A DNA stretch of 64,000 nucleotides from Condylostoma magnum (taxonomy: Eukaryota; Ciliophora; Heterotrichea; Heterotrichida; Condylostomatidae), in assembly GCA_920105805.1 (NCBI GenBank), contig CAKKTI010000009.1, positions 62,001 through 126,000 on the forward strand, given 5' to 3'. Positions 14,901 through 26,877 of the stretch are shown here, piece by piece (the first letter of the stretch is position 1; each line of letters starts with the position of its first letter). Both the position numbers and the translations under genes were made by a program. The notes under the pieces were generated by a model that saw only the letters and a program-made list of their open reading frames with translations, had not been told where the DNA came from and searched no databases.

Positions 14901-15494
14901 TTACCAATTTCCATAGAAGTTATTAAGAGTTGAAGTTTGAAATAGTTACTCATAGCGGTATACACTGATTATGCCACAGGATACTTCCAATTAAAGTCCT
15001 CTAAAATACTGGCTTGTGGAATTATCATTAAAGTTTCTGTATAAAATGATTTAGTTGTACCCGCAAGCGTCATCCTCCACTAAAACTCATATTTCTATAG
15101 TCAAATCAGCATTTAAGAAGATTGTTTGTCCAGCGGTGTCTTAGTTAGAAAGTTGAATTCAGCTGTTATTGGCCTTAATTCCATAATCTTTAATCTTAAA
15201 GGCCCCTGCACCTTATGGAGTAGCTACAGTATTAGTTATTAAATCATAGTACTCGGATTGTAGATTCATAAATTCATAGTTATATACATGAGAGCTACTT
15301 AGCTAACAATCGTGATTAGTGTCGGGAATGTAACCGTATGGGCATTCAGGAAGGCAGTATCCAGGATGGGCTAGGTAAACTGGATCTTGACAAGCTGTGC
15401 AGTCTGAGCTCTATCGAATTGAGCTATTTAAAGGATATGTGGGGCAGGCATTACTGGATACCAGTGTAGCAAGTAAGTTCAACAAGTAAGACAT
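8979..15494 (-). CDS. Giant secreted-type Cys-rich, LamG-like, multi-pass membrane protein
   Basis: 2,171 residues in one uninterrupted frame from ATG 15494 to TAG 8979-8981. A signal peptide (MSYLLNLLATLVSSNA) leads into a Cys-rich segment and repeated LamG/concanavalin-like beta-sandwich units (for example TIEIWVL near residue 150, SFRIDNDIESVLKF near 740). Several CxxC blocks follow, and two Asp-Asp-Gly-Asn cysteine repeats of the DUF4215/Myxococcus-disulfide type (CDDGN...GDGC...C) near residues 1345 and 1600. Residues ~1848-2105 hold about six hydrophobic segments; the last ~65 residues form a Ser/Gln-rich cytoplasmic tail. Large proteins of this architecture are common in Paramecium and Tetrahymena; function is unknown, and a surface or adhesion role is inferred. 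TGA is Trp in the membrane part. Confidence 0.85.
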
Positions 15495-15867
15495 TTTATT
15501 ATTAGAGAAGAATCTATATGGGGAGTTGGGGATTTTATAAAGTGTTTTAAGATTTTTTGTATATACGGAGAGATGATGCAACATTCAATTTTTGAATAGA
15601 TTAAATGCTTATTCCTTTTTGCTACAAGTTTGACTTGATAAGATTATATTAATTTGTAAACTATAGGAAAATAGTAAATCTTTACATTTAAATATTGGAA
15701 TACTAAAAATACAGCTAAGCAGGACATACAAAGTAACCATCATATCTTTAATTCTAGCTTGCCTCTGAAAGGATTGTTTATTTTACCTCATTTCACATCT
15801 TAGTGCATTTACATATAATAATTCCAAAAGCCTATAAGACTATTAGTTTGTTATATTTAATAAAACA
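15495..15867. other. Promoter-side gap upstream of the giant gene
   Basis: 373 bases of AT-rich sequence upstream of the start codon at 15494. I see no gene or RNA structure here. Confidence 0.4.
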
Positions 15868-16420
15868 ATGGCACATACTCCCGATTCACCACTAGAATGA
15901 TTAAGAAAGCTTTGAGGAACAGAAGATCTTGTAATCATAGGAGATCAGATAGATTAAGACAAGGAGAATATAAAATCCAGAAAAGAAACCATTTCGTTTA
16001 GAAGTGAGTAGAACTTATATCTTAAAAAAACATCAGATGCTTTATGAGATTTAACCTTAAGAAGATAAGAATGAGCTGCAATAAGAATTTAATCATTAAT
16101 CCCAAAGATATTAAATAAGGATTTGACTAATGCCTCTTTTATTAAGTTGTGTAAGTTACTTTATTAAATGGAATCGGGGGAAATAATTATTGCTACTTAG
16201 AATTTTATAAAAAGGATAAGAATTATCATTAGATGATAGAATTGTCTTTAGTATCTAAGATTTTTAGGTTTAAATACATAAAATACTCTATAAAAAGTTA
16301 TAATAACAAATAGTAATATCGATAATAATTTTTAAGTAGATTTTATTAGTTATAGGAAGATCTCTAATGTAAGAGCTAAGAAGAAAGGCTAATATTGATT
16401 AATACCTTGTATTTAAAACT
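15868..16420 (+). CDS. Possible gene, weakly supported
   Basis: Frame starting at ATG 15868 reads MAHTPDSPLEWLRKLWGTED and continues with an amphipathic, charged sequence (LRRQEWAAIRIQSLIPKIL near residue 75) using TGA as Trp. The end is arbitrary: coding-like composition fades around 16400, and no neighbour constrains the stop. Since every frame is open in this genome, this rests only on composition and could be spurious. The remaining bases to 16923 show nothing recognisable. Confidence 0.25.
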
Positions 16421-16923
16421 AGATTATAGTTAAATTATAATTTAATCGATTATCAAATAATTTATATCAAAACTAATTGAATAGGGTTTACCATTTACAA
16501 TGGCTTCATGTTTATTTTTAAGTATAATCTCTCAGGCTATAATGAGAATAATCAGTTATTTAAGATTCTAAACTACTTAGTATTTAAATTTAATCTCTAC
16601 TATATTTTTTATACTTAGTATCCTATATAAAGCAATATTTAGTTAAAATAGGAATTGCAAAAACAAATAAGCAAATGGGAGATTATCTTAAACTAATTAT
16701 ATATAATAATTATAGCATTAGTAGCAGACGGCTATTAATTTGCATATCTAATCAATATACTATAATATTCTTTAATAAATTCCATAATATTTATTTATAA
16801 GTTTCCCTATTATATAGCTTGAACAAAAATTGGGTAAAACATAAATCTCCAATAACATTAAACCATCAATCAATTTAAAGCAATACCATTAGCTTATTTA
16901 CATATAACAAATAATTATTATAA

Positions 16924-17994
16924 ATGACTGATAGCTCCCCTATGTCTAATCTTTAATTTTCCAACAGTAACGAATCTCCCATGAAATAATCCTCAAACCT
17001 CGATCAATTTGCCAATAGGTTAATGTGTAGTGGATAGGATATAAGATCTCTAATAACAATTAAACGTCTATTCCGTTAAAACTCTTAAAATCAACCTTTA
17101 ACACTGTAAGAATTCCAAAGAATCATAAACAAAGCAAAAACGGGCCTATGCTAAGAACATGTAACAGAATTAACGGAAATAATAAGCACTAATGGTGTAA
17201 TTGATGGTAAAAAATTAACTGATTTTATAAGACAATGTGAATTAACTAGAGTAAACCACAAAAACTTTGCGAATCTGCACACTGAAACTATATAAGACGT
17301 AATAAAGCTATAGAACCAAGGCTTATGTGCCAATGATTAAGAAGTTAAAGCCTAACTAGAGCTTATAGGAACTAAAATTCTTTTAAAGTTTAGTAATTAT
17401 ACAAAGGCTTTCATCCATTTAGACTTAGATCATGATGGTAAGATCTACTTTAATGAGTTTTTAAAGGCTTTGACAGTCCTCGGCTTACATTACTCACTAG
17501 AATTCTCAAGAAAGCTTTTCTATGAAATCGATAAACAAAGCAACGGGTACATTTCATTTGAAGACTTTTCTGCATTAAAAGGGGAATCAGAATCCATAAG
17601 AAGGCTTAAAAACAGGCCCAAATCCTTATCCCTTATAAGAAACACCAAAAAGTGAACTCCTCTTCCATCTGGACAAGACCCTCATCATACTTACGGATCT
17701 CCAAACTTTTATGATAATTTGCCTGAAATAATATCACACAACCATGAAAAGTAATTCAATGAGTTCATATCTGGGCTATAGACTAAATATAGCTAAAGAT
17801 TCAATGTAGTTTAAAGCCAACGATAAGACAATGTGGCTAATCTAAAGCGTACATAGGCTATTTTATAGAAATATAATGGGTAAAAGCAATCTTAAAGTTA
17901 GTGGAAAATGCCGAAGTTTTAAAAAGTTAACTCAAAGGTTTAAACGATTAGAAAGTCCCAAAGTGCTATAAGAGGTTTAAGAGTTGGTAGTTAG
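16924..17994 (+). CDS. EF-hand calcium-binding protein
   Basis: 356 residues. Two adjacent EF-hands near residues 160-215: loop DLDHDGKIYFNE (canonical Asp/Asp/Asp/Gly/Glu positions) and loop DKQSNGYISFED. The first ~150 residues are helical (LQEFQRIINKAKTGLCQEHV), and the C-terminal ~130 are basic and Gln/Lys-rich, suggesting a cytoskeletal partner. The ATG at 16924 follows AT-rich non-coding sequence. I place the stop at TAG 17992-17994 rather than TAA 18061 because this leaves an 11-nt gap to the convergent gene's stop, matching other convergent pairs here; reading on would overlap the neighbour's coding sequence by more than 50 bp. Confidence 0.85.
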
Positions 17995-18005
17995 ATTAAA
18001 TTTTA

Positions 18006-18863
18006 CTATTCTGTCTCAAAAGTTGCTAGAGTTCCATATGTCGATAACGCTTTTGTCTCATAATTAAGCTTTTTGTATGCTGGGGAAAGTGGTGTATATC
18101 TCATAACTTTTTTCTTAGTAGTCTTAGCTTTAGGCTTCCTTTTTCTCAATTTCTACTTCTGTTTAACTTCTCCCTTCCTTTTTTTATACTTTTGTAGATA
18201 TCCTTGCTTATTTTTATCAGGAGTCAGTGCTCTTGATCTGGAAGGTGATATTAAGGGTGAGATTGTTTGAACACTTTTTGCAGGTTTAAAAGTGCACTAA
18301 TTGATTTCTTCTTGAAGTTACTTTTGTTGTTATCTTAACACAAACTCTGATTTTAATTCTTCCTGTATTCTGCCTCTTTCTTCAACAGATAAATCAATAA
18401 AATTTACTCGTTTTTCTTATGAATAATTCGAACCTCTTAAAGGTGATCTGTCTGCAAATTGTGGACTTTTATCCCTTGCATTTGTTATTAAAGGAGATCT
18501 TAACGGAATATAAGGCTGTATTTAATCGTATTGCAGGTCTTGTAAGTCAACATTACAATAAAAAGGTGAATCGAATTTAGGCTCTGATTAAGCTTTTTAT
18601 AGTTTTCTTACTTCGCATATACGTTAAGTTCTTTATTTGGCCAACACCTTAGACTTTTCACTTATTACAGGTTTTTACTAACACTATTCAATTTCTTTCA
18701 TTATCATTTCCTTACGTAAGTTTTCTAATTTCCTATCAGTCCTCTTCTAATACGAATGCAGTCTGTTTATTATTGATTGCTAGTCTTTTTGCAATAATAT
18801 ACTTGCTTATGACCCTGACTTTTTATGTCTGGACTTAAGCTGATTACTTTATTTTGACTACAT
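18006..18863 (-). CDS. Unknown basic coiled-coil protein
   Basis: 285 residues, very rich in Lys, Gln, Arg and Ser. It has a helical segment (SYQKRTDRKLENLRKEM, near residue 40), a second around residue 190 (EERGRIQEELKSEF), and two similar short motifs, CQQKPVIS and CTFKPAKS, of the kind seen in ciliary and basal-body proteins; that association is inference. The C-terminus is a Lys/Arg-rich tract. The start ATG 18863 is 6 nt after the TGA that ends the kinesin-RCC1 gene and lies in the same frame. Stop TAG 18006-18008. Confidence 0.65.
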
Positions 18864-18869
18864 TTTTAT

Positions 18870-21695
18870 TCAAAAAGTTAATACACTACTGTGAAACATC
18901 CCACATACGATTTTATCAGGATATTTACCACTTTTGCTTGTAAAATCTACATTGACTGGTGCTTCGCAATCTTCTCTATTGAAAACTCCAAGTTGATTGT
19001 AAAAGTTGTACCCTCATCCGTACAGCTCTCCATCAGACCCTCTAGCCAGCATGTGCCTTCCCCCAGAAGCAATTTCATCAAATTTCACCCCGAATCTAAT
19101 TTTCTTGGGAACAGACTAACTAACACTCCCTCCGTTCCCTAATCTCCCAAAGCTTCCCTTTCCAAATGTATAAACTTCCCCCTTTTGCGTCAAGACCGCA
19201 CTGTATCCATCCCCAGCACATACCTTACAAGCCGGATTATTCGCCCCAAAATTAAACAATTTGAAATTAACAGAATAATCACTTGTAACCATCTCAATCC
19301 CAAGCTGCCCATACTCAGAACTTCCCGATACATAGACATCCCCTTGATTACTAAGCATCAGTGAATGAGTGTTTCCCAATGCTATCATCTTTACATCCTG
19401 TAAATACACAAGCTACGGTTTCAACACCCTTTAGTACACTTTATACTTGACCTACATTGGCTCCATAAACAGCCTCCCATCAGGGTTTGCACCCCATACA
19501 TATACATCCCTTCCAGACAGTATACCAGAAGTGTGCCTACTGGCATATATTTCAGCATCCTCCTAGTCCTCCATTATGAGTGCAGGCCGATTCCTATCAA
19601 AAAGATCCCCTAAGCCCAATTGACCCTCATCATTACTTCCTCATCCAAACAGTCTTCCATCCTCAGTCAAACATAATGTGTGAATTCATCCACATACAAC
19701 TTTAGATATCAAAACACCCTGAATTGGATGAGTTACAGGAACTGAGGCAACAGAGTCCTGGAGTGTACCGTTTCCTAGTTGGCCACTGGTATTTTTACCA
19801 AATAAATGGAGAACTTATTTACTGTCGATTACAGCTGTATGATTCTAGCCCAGGGATATATCTTTTAGTTTTATTTTAAGGTAGTTGAAGTCATTTAGCG
19901 CACCGTTTTAATCGCTTCCACAAGAACCCTGGTTGTTTAGTCCTCAGATTACTGTGTTATTTTGCAGTACTGGGTTAATAGGTATACAGTTAGGTGATTC
20001 CGTGAAGATTACTTCATTAGGATTCGGGTTATAATCTTCGGATTTTTCTTGTATAAAAGTCACTTGTTTACTTGGAGTTTGTAATTCAGAGCATTGAAAC
20101 TATAAGGGATTGTTTTCAGTTTCACTGTCTTAGGCTGTATATATGTTTTAGTTCTTGCAGGAGCTAGTTCTTTACTGAGTTCTTGTTTAAGGTCGTGATA
20201 AAGTAGACCTGGAGTAAGGTAAAGCTCCTATGTTGTTTGGTCTTTTCCCTTGTTTTTATCTATGGCTGAATACGTTATTTCTTTGGCCTTGCATTGTAGT
20301 AGTTGGACGGTTTATGGCTTGTCTAGATTATTATCTATTTTATGTGTTATATCAACTATTCGTGCTTGATCTTGAGTTGTCATTTTGATTTACTAAAGCT
20401 GATAATTTTTATCAGTATTTAGAGCGTAGTTTTTGTAAGAAAGAAGCTATTTCTTACTCGTATTAGCACTTTAATTAGTTGCATGAATTATCTCATTATT
20501 TACACTTTTCCACCCTTTCTTAATACTAAATTTCAAAATCACAACGAATCTAATCAAATCCTTATAAACAGTCACTATTACTTATCTTATGATTATTTTC
20601 TTACAAAACCTATTTAAAGCTTTACTACAATTATGCTAGTTTATATTCCAATACAGAAATCTTATTTCTATACGAAGCTAATAACTTGCTATCATCAATA
20701 ACTTCATTTTACTTAGCTATGGTTTTGATACATTTTGCTCTTTAAGCAAATCTAAGAGTGGATAAACTCATTTGTAAGTTTTGCATATCAGGAGCAATTG
20801 TACAAATTATTGCTGTGAGGCAATTTCCACCTAGTGAATTCGATAAAACCCTAGTTAACTTGCTGTCTCTATACGGAATATAACTTTACTTATTATCTGC
20901 TAACTTATTTATAACATTAGCCAGTACAAACAGACTTCTATTTATATGTGAAGACTCATTTTACTAGCCTTTTGACTCTTTCAATCTTTCAGACCCTGCC
21001 AAATCTACTAGATTCATTACTGAAAACCGAGTTTTAGCTTAAATATGCACTTGCATTTCCTAATCCTAACAGCTTCCTACTTTATCTGAGGTTTCAATGA
21101 GAACCTTAAAGACACTATGAGATCTAGAGGAGTGCTCATGTATTTTAGTTGCCTTATACTTCCTGTTTTTATCTCCATCATCTAGAACCTTATAGGCTTA
21201 TTCTAAATTATGAATTTTTACACTTTTAAGTCCTGGAACAAAGCATCCTTCAGCTGGATCTTCTCTAATTTGAAGATTTGTGGCTTTAGGATTCAATAGA
21301 TCGTTAATACTTTCATTGTAAACCTCTAAAAACGATGCTCATACTTGTATATCATCTTCAGAATTTTGAATATGATTAAACAATTCCTCTAATGCTAGTC
21401 TGATTATCCCTGGCGACTCCTAATCCCCAATCATTGTATGTGTTTTTCCTGATGTGGTTTGTCCATATGCAAAAATAGTGCAATTATAGCCTGCTAGTAT
21501 TTAATCTACCATTGGTTTTCCAATATACTTATAAATTCTATTTGTAGATTAAGAGGGGTCAAAGACCCTATCAAATACAAAGTTTCCGTTATTTGAAGTT
21601 GATATGCGATTAGTAGTGAAATTAAACACTGGTTCTTGGTTTAAGATAGGTCTGGCTCTTATGCAAACCTTTATACTGTTTTCTTAAATGCTCAT
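18870..21695 (-). CDS. Kinesin motor protein fused to a C-terminal RCC1 propeller
   Basis: 941 residues in one continuous frame. Residues 1-345 are a kinesin motor: P-loop [11 protein letters not shown] near residue 78 (usual GQTGSGKT), HSSRSHS (switch I), [10 protein letters not shown] (switch II), [12 protein letters not shown], and the neck entry LRFAQRAKCIKT. Then come coiled-coil segments to about residue 460, a Ser/Thr/Gln-rich linker, and from about residue 580 a series of RCC1 repeats ([65 protein letters not shown]). I followed the frame codon by codon through the linker, so this is one gene unless a codon there acts as a stop. TGA is Trp in GWGYNF and also the final stop (18870-18872). 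RCC1 modules bind chromatin or membranes or act as GEFs; cargo is unknown. Confidence 0.88.
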
Positions 21696-21709
21696 TTTTA
21701 ACAATTTTA

Positions 21710-22948
21710 CTATACTATATAATCGTTAATGTCTATATTGAAACCTTCTGCTAACTTTTCAGCAACATTTCGGTCTATATTGGCTTTAATACGTTCTTGT
21801 CCTATAAAATCCTTGCTTCACTTGATAGTTATTACATTAGAGTCTGCTAGCTATTTAAGATAACCCAAAACACTGCTTTTTAAAATATTTGGTAAAGGAG
21901 TTTGAGATGTGTTTCCTTGTCAAATGTTGTAGAAGATTGAGTAGACTGCAATCAGCTTATCAATTGAGAAAGTTAGAGGCTTTTTCAGTAATACGGATTA
22001 ATTTCTAGATCTCTTTTTGCTGGTAAGTCTAATTGATTTAAACACATTACGGTATTGAGAATCTGGCACATTATTGCAGAGATAGCAAACAGTTAGTAAT
22101 AACGCAGCTTCTGGTTGTAGTTTCCTATAAAAATGTAATGATTCTGAGCGTTAATGAAGCTAGTTTTTGTATTGATTCACAAATGCTATTATGTTATCCT
22201 TTAGTTTGCCAATCTAATCAATTTTGTATTGTTGTCTAAGACTACAGTAGTAATCATAGCATTTTATCATAAAATTCTTATACGCGTATATATTAACTAA
22301 AATTTATTACATTTGTTAAATAAAAATCGATGATAATTCAACGAATTTTTCCCTTTCATACCTTGCATCCTCACTTATTTCTTAGTATACTATTTCCTGT
22401 ATGTTTTAGTAATCTAATAATGGCATATAAACTGCTACATAGTAAATTTGCTGGTCTACTCCTTCAAAATGATTAAATAAGGTCTAAGGAGAAAATTAGC
22501 TTATTAGTATGAAGTTGATTTACAGTTGGCTGATTTAAAACATTTATCTTAGGCTTTCAATTGAATTAGCATCGTTTTTTAAAGCTCTGTCAACATTGTC
22601 AAATACAATTGTAAAAACTGGACCTTGTATGTAGTTCATATGAGTAAATTTATAAAGCTCGGAAGAACATTTAGCCAAATCAACATTTTTTACACTGTGG
22701 AGTCCTAGTTCTTTATAACAATATTCTGTCCTTAACTTTTTTCATAAACTTTGCAAAGTATCATGCTGTATACAGTTTATGTAAATCATTGGTTTAGCTT
22801 AGCATTGCAAAGCATCTTTTATTATTGTAGTTTTACCACATGCTGATGGACCGTATATTATTATGTTTTAATTAGCTTGATCATCCATTAGTAAATTCAA
22901 AGCATTTCAAATACTTATACGGTGGGACCATTTTGCATGATAATCCAT
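21710..22948 (-). CDS. ORC5: Origin recognition complex subunit 5 (ORC5)
   Basis: 412 residues. An AAA+ module with Walker A GPSACGKTT near residue 37 and Walker B TIVFDNVD near residue 125, followed by the ORC5-type C-terminal region. The block KPLTFSIDKLIAVYSIF, then a winged-helix-like segment ending IKANIDRNVAEKLAEGFNID, matches the end of human ORC5 (PFPLDRLLAILYSI...). It takes part in origin licensing, relevant to the micronucleus and the amplified macronucleus. Start ATG 22948; stop TAG 21710-21712, only 14 nt before the kinesin start on the same strand, in a different frame. Confidence 0.9.
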
Positions 22949-23100
22949 CTATTCTAAATATGTAATTGATTTGTAATTAGTATATATAAGATAATAGGTA
23001 ATTTAATTTGCTATAGTAGGAATAATAAGATTTATTAAACATATAGTTACTTCTGTTAAGTTTGCAAGACATTATTGATTAAAAATTATTAATTACACCC

Positions 23101-24342
23101 CTATCCATCTTCTGAATCATACTGAACAGAGTATCCCATCTCCTGACTATCTAATTCCTCATCTTAATATTTAGTATATTATAATGTTTGAGCTGTCTGT
23201 ATAAAGTGATAACTAATGTCTAAATCATCATCAGTTTTCTCGTTACTCACAACAGATTATTTACGTGTAGGTACTTGAGTTTCCACTCCTCTCTATCTTT
23301 CCTGAGTCTTTATACTATTAACTAACTTGGTATCAATAACAAATTAATTCGCTTTTTTAATCACCTTCTCTATATCTGGTATATGGCTTTGTATATCCGA
23401 AAGCAATTCGATCATGCTAGAAAAATCCATTAACAGCATTTTCTGTTTATTATAGTGCATCAAAGCCAGCCCCATTTTGTATATAAAATCAAATCCTTAC
23501 ACAATAAAATTATCTCAAATGCGTACTACAGAGTCTGCACTTAACGTTAAAGTGAATAACGTCATAATTCATTTAGTAATCCATATTTCATTAGGCACTT
23601 GCTCAATCTTCATATGCTAATACAGCTATCTATACTACTATTTAAATAGCTTGTTAAAGATGGCTACCCTTACCTTTAGCTCTGGAAATCCATCCTTAAA
23701 AAATCCATCAATTTTATACTTGAAAGTGAGCAATTCCATGAAAAAGAAACTTTGCAGCTCACTTCCTCCACTTATCAATAACAAAAATCCAGCAATAAAA
23801 TTCATCCCTTGGCAATATCCTATATCTGGGTGCTCACTTGCAAACTTTTGTAATAAACGGCCTAAAGTTTGAATTCCAACGTCTCCACAATGCTCTACCT
23901 GGAAATATTTACGTTGAGGGAAAGTCCTGTCGATATCTTTCATAATAATCTGCTTTATTTACTCCTCAGGATCGCTTATATTGACATAATAAGCCAAGTT
24001 TATATTTTTAGATAATTACAATTTAGAAGTCCAAGCCTACCATCTAAACTGCGAAGGTGGACCTTTGCATATTCTATTATTTATTTTATTTACACGTTTT
24101 GAGTCCTTAAAATACTGCTCTAACGGATTAGCATATGATGAGTAACGCTTTATCATACGCTGCCATTTGAACACTCTGTTTTAATTTCTCTTAGAATGCT
24201 GGTTTAAGCAAAAAAACGAGCCATATTCAGTGCTTTCCTAGGGTGGTTGAGGATAGCTTTGAATATAAAGAGGAATATATCTTTATTACTCCTCCTAGTT
24301 TTAAGATTTTGATGTACATTTTGAACTGCAAGTGCCTCCCAT
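23101..24342 (-). CDS. TBC-domain Rab GTPase-activating protein, N-myristoylated type
   Basis: 413 residues. The N-terminus MGGTCSSKC is a myristoylation site with palmitoylatable Cys residues. TBC domain from about residue 95: GPPSQFRWQAW, the arginine finger in IMKDIDRTFP, the glutamine finger in IGYCQGMNFIAGFLLL, and FFFMELL. Both catalytic residues (Arg, Gln) are present, so GAP activity on a Rab is expected, probably at a membrane. The C-terminal tail is acidic and Gln-rich (DEELDSQEMGYS). Start ATG 24342 lies 26 nt from a divergent gene's start. Stop TAG 23101-23103. Confidence 0.92.
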
Positions 24343-24368
24343 GTTTAATTTTTAACTAACCAAAATAA

Positions 24369-24659
24369 ATGACTGTATTTGAGTTTTTGGCTATATATAA
24401 AATGGGTTTATTTGGATTAGGTATGTCTTTAGGATACTTGATAAAGTTTATGTCGAACAAAACTAGAGGATTAAATTACTACTAAAAGCCTTGGGAATAT
24501 CCAACATTTATGCTAGGGGGAGGGGTGCTAATGAGTTATTATGATTGGATTAGAAGAATCAGATTGGAAGCTATTTTAGTGAGAGAGGAAGAGACTGAAG
24601 TTGAGAGGCTTATTAAGAAGGATATGAAACAGGATATCATGATTACTGATAGTTTGTAG
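24369..24659 (+). CDS. Small two-helix membrane protein
   Basis: 96 residues. Two hydrophobic stretches (GLFGLGMSLGYLIKFM near residue 12 and PTFMLGGGVLMSYYDW near residue 45) are followed by a charged helix (RRIRLEAILVREEETEVE). The size and layout resemble accessory subunits of mitochondrial respiratory complexes, but I cannot assign a family. Divergent from the TBC gene with 26 nt between start codons; ends at TAG 24657-24659 (next codon TAA), 29 nt before the next ATG. Confidence 0.65.
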
Positions 24660-24688
24660 TAATTTTATTAGTTTTAAAAAATTATCTA

Positions 24689-26699
24689 ATGGAAACTGAG
24701 AGTAGCAAGTGCAGGGAGTATGTAAAGATTATTTAAGTAATGAAAAAACAAATTTTAATGCTTAAACAGCAGCTTAATAATAGTTAAGACAGCTCTCATG
24801 AGTTGAACTAATTCAAATAATTTTATGGATTTGTTATGAAGCAAATAGAATAAGTTTAGAGGGTTTTGAGTTAGTAGAACAATTAGATTACAAGCTAGAT
24901 TGGTAAAATTCTATAGCCAATAGTAGATTATAAGGTCATTTTTGTGTAAAGCTAAAAGGAAGAGTAATAATTAGATGATTTAAAGAAATCTGTAATGCAG
25001 TTGAACAAGAACTAAGCTGTATTGTAGAGGCAAGTTACTAATTCTGAGGTAAAAATTCAGGGAATTAGACAAGCTTGAATCTCAGAAAATAGTACTCTTG
25101 CTAAATAATAACATCTAAAAACAATCGAATTACAAAAAATATAATAATAAATATAAGCTTTACAGCGAAAAATAAGCCAACCTGGTAATATCAGCTAAAT
25201 TTCAAGTGAAATTACAAATCTAAAGGAACAACTGTAAATTATAGGTAAAAATGACAATCAAAGCTAACTTCTTTAACAAAACTTACAGAATATAAATAAT
25301 CTTTAACGCAGAGTTTAAACAATGTAATCAAATTCATTTAGATCTACATCAAGTTTAAAGGAATAAATGGCTAAAAGGCTGTATCAACCCTCTCCATAAA
25401 AGCAACCGATTGTAAGTAAAATAAACTGTAGTATATCTTCAATCTCAAACTGCTCTTCTCGGTCCAGTAGTACTAGAACAGCTTAGAATTCTCGTATAAA
25501 TAGTCCTGCTATTTTACAATCTGTTAAATAACCTTTAAATTCATTACTAAAGAGAAATACAAGCTAGCAACACATATAATAAAGATAAACTACAAATACA
25601 AACTTAAGTAGATTTTACCGTAGAGGCAATAAATATAGTAGTTTAAATTAAAATGGAAGATTAGTTTACGTATTACAGAGCTTTACCTTATTCAAAGCAA
25701 GGAAAATCCTTTAACACTTAATTCAAGTAATGACAAAACGTTAGTTAAAGATTATTTTAAGCCAATCAAGAGAAAACCTACGCTAGTATTGAACAAATTA
25801 ACTAATTAATAGGAGAGTGATAAGAGTCTGAATAATTGAAAGAGTAGAAAACTAGTTTAGATAAAAAGAAAACATATAGTGCTACTTTTGAGGCAGTGAG
25901 CAGGGACAACATACACAAAATTGCAAATGATACACCTCCATGTACACGCTACACTCCTAAATTTTCATAGATTATGCGCAAATCATCAAGTAATATCTCT
26001 TTTAGTAGACCTTAAACATAAGGGCGCAAATAATACATAAGAGTGCCATACTGCCTTAGCTAGGAAACTTTTGACTGTAATTTAAATAAACGATAGAATA
26101 ATAAGAAAAATGATGTGAAAGTTGATTTAGATTAGTATCATAAAAGCTTACAGAAAAAGAAGAGTTAAAATGTACAGAAAAGCTATAAGGCTATATAAAA
26201 GAAAATTCCTAGTGTTAGTTTGCAAAATTAACTTCCTAGAAAACAACTTCCTTTGCCTAAATGTCATGATGGCAGGTTTGAAAGGGATTTTAACTATCCT
26301 AAGAATTATAGTGGTACAAGAAGAGTAGTTTCTCCAGCCTTTTAAAACTATCTTCCTAGATAAACACCTTTTAATGGCAAAGTTACGAATCACAGACTCT
26401 CCTTTCCCAAAAGTACTAAAAGGGCCAAAGGATCTTATGATTTTAGCAAAATGACAAATAGATAACTGAAATAGACGTATGATGACAAAGCATGTATTAA
26501 TTCAGAGAGAATCAATAACGGATTTTAGTACACTAGACCTAGGACTAATGTAATGACTACTAACATGGCAAAATCTACAGGAAGAGTGTCACTAATGGAC
26601 ACTGCAACGGATAACATGTATGGGTCGACCTTAAGCTATAGTGAAATGATCATGCTAACAAAACGGTCTAATGAAGAGTTCTCTAGTCTTTTAAGTTGA
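24689..26699 (+). CDS. Unknown coiled-coil protein with two candidate 17-nt introns
   Basis: About 658 residues after splicing. The N-terminal half is Gln-rich coiled coil (VMKKQILMLKQQL; LKEQLQIIGKND); the middle is Ser/Arg-rich; the C-terminal third is basic with Ser/Pro/Tyr-rich segments (YNPKNYSGTRRVVSPAF-like composition), typical of a microtubule- or basal-body-associated protein, which is inference. The coding frame changes twice, by the same amount. Both changes are repaired by removing a 17-nt GT...AG segment (25664-25680 and 25826-25842). Stop TGA 26697-26699. It might instead be two or three adjacent genes; transcript data would decide. Confidence 0.6.
25664..25680 (+). other. Candidate 17-nt intron
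   Basis: Starts GTTTAC and ends CAGAG. Its removal restores the downstream reading frame, which is shifted by two relative to the upstream exon. A 15-nt alternative ending at the inner CAG would not fix the frame. Inferred. Confidence 0.45.
25826..25842 (+). other. Candidate 17-nt intron
   Basis: Starts GTCTGA and ends GAAAG; removal joins DKK to QKTSLDKKKTYS in the frame used by the C-terminal part of the gene. Inferred from frame continuity only. Confidence 0.45.
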
Positions 26700-26877
26700 T
26701 ATAATTAAATATAAGATGATTGTCTTTTTAAAATTAGTAGTTTAAATATTCCTGTATATAAAGTTGTTTGAATGATAAGAAACAATAAAACTACTTTCCC
26801 TTATATTCGTGAAATAATTTGATAGCTTATGAGATTTAATCTGTATTTTCGTAAAACAAACTTAAAAAATAAATTAA

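Noticed and set aside
17995-18063. EF-hand gene read on to TAA 18061
   Set aside because: It would overlap the convergent coiled-coil gene's coding sequence by more than 50 bp; TAG 17992 leaves an 11-nt gap like other convergent pairs.
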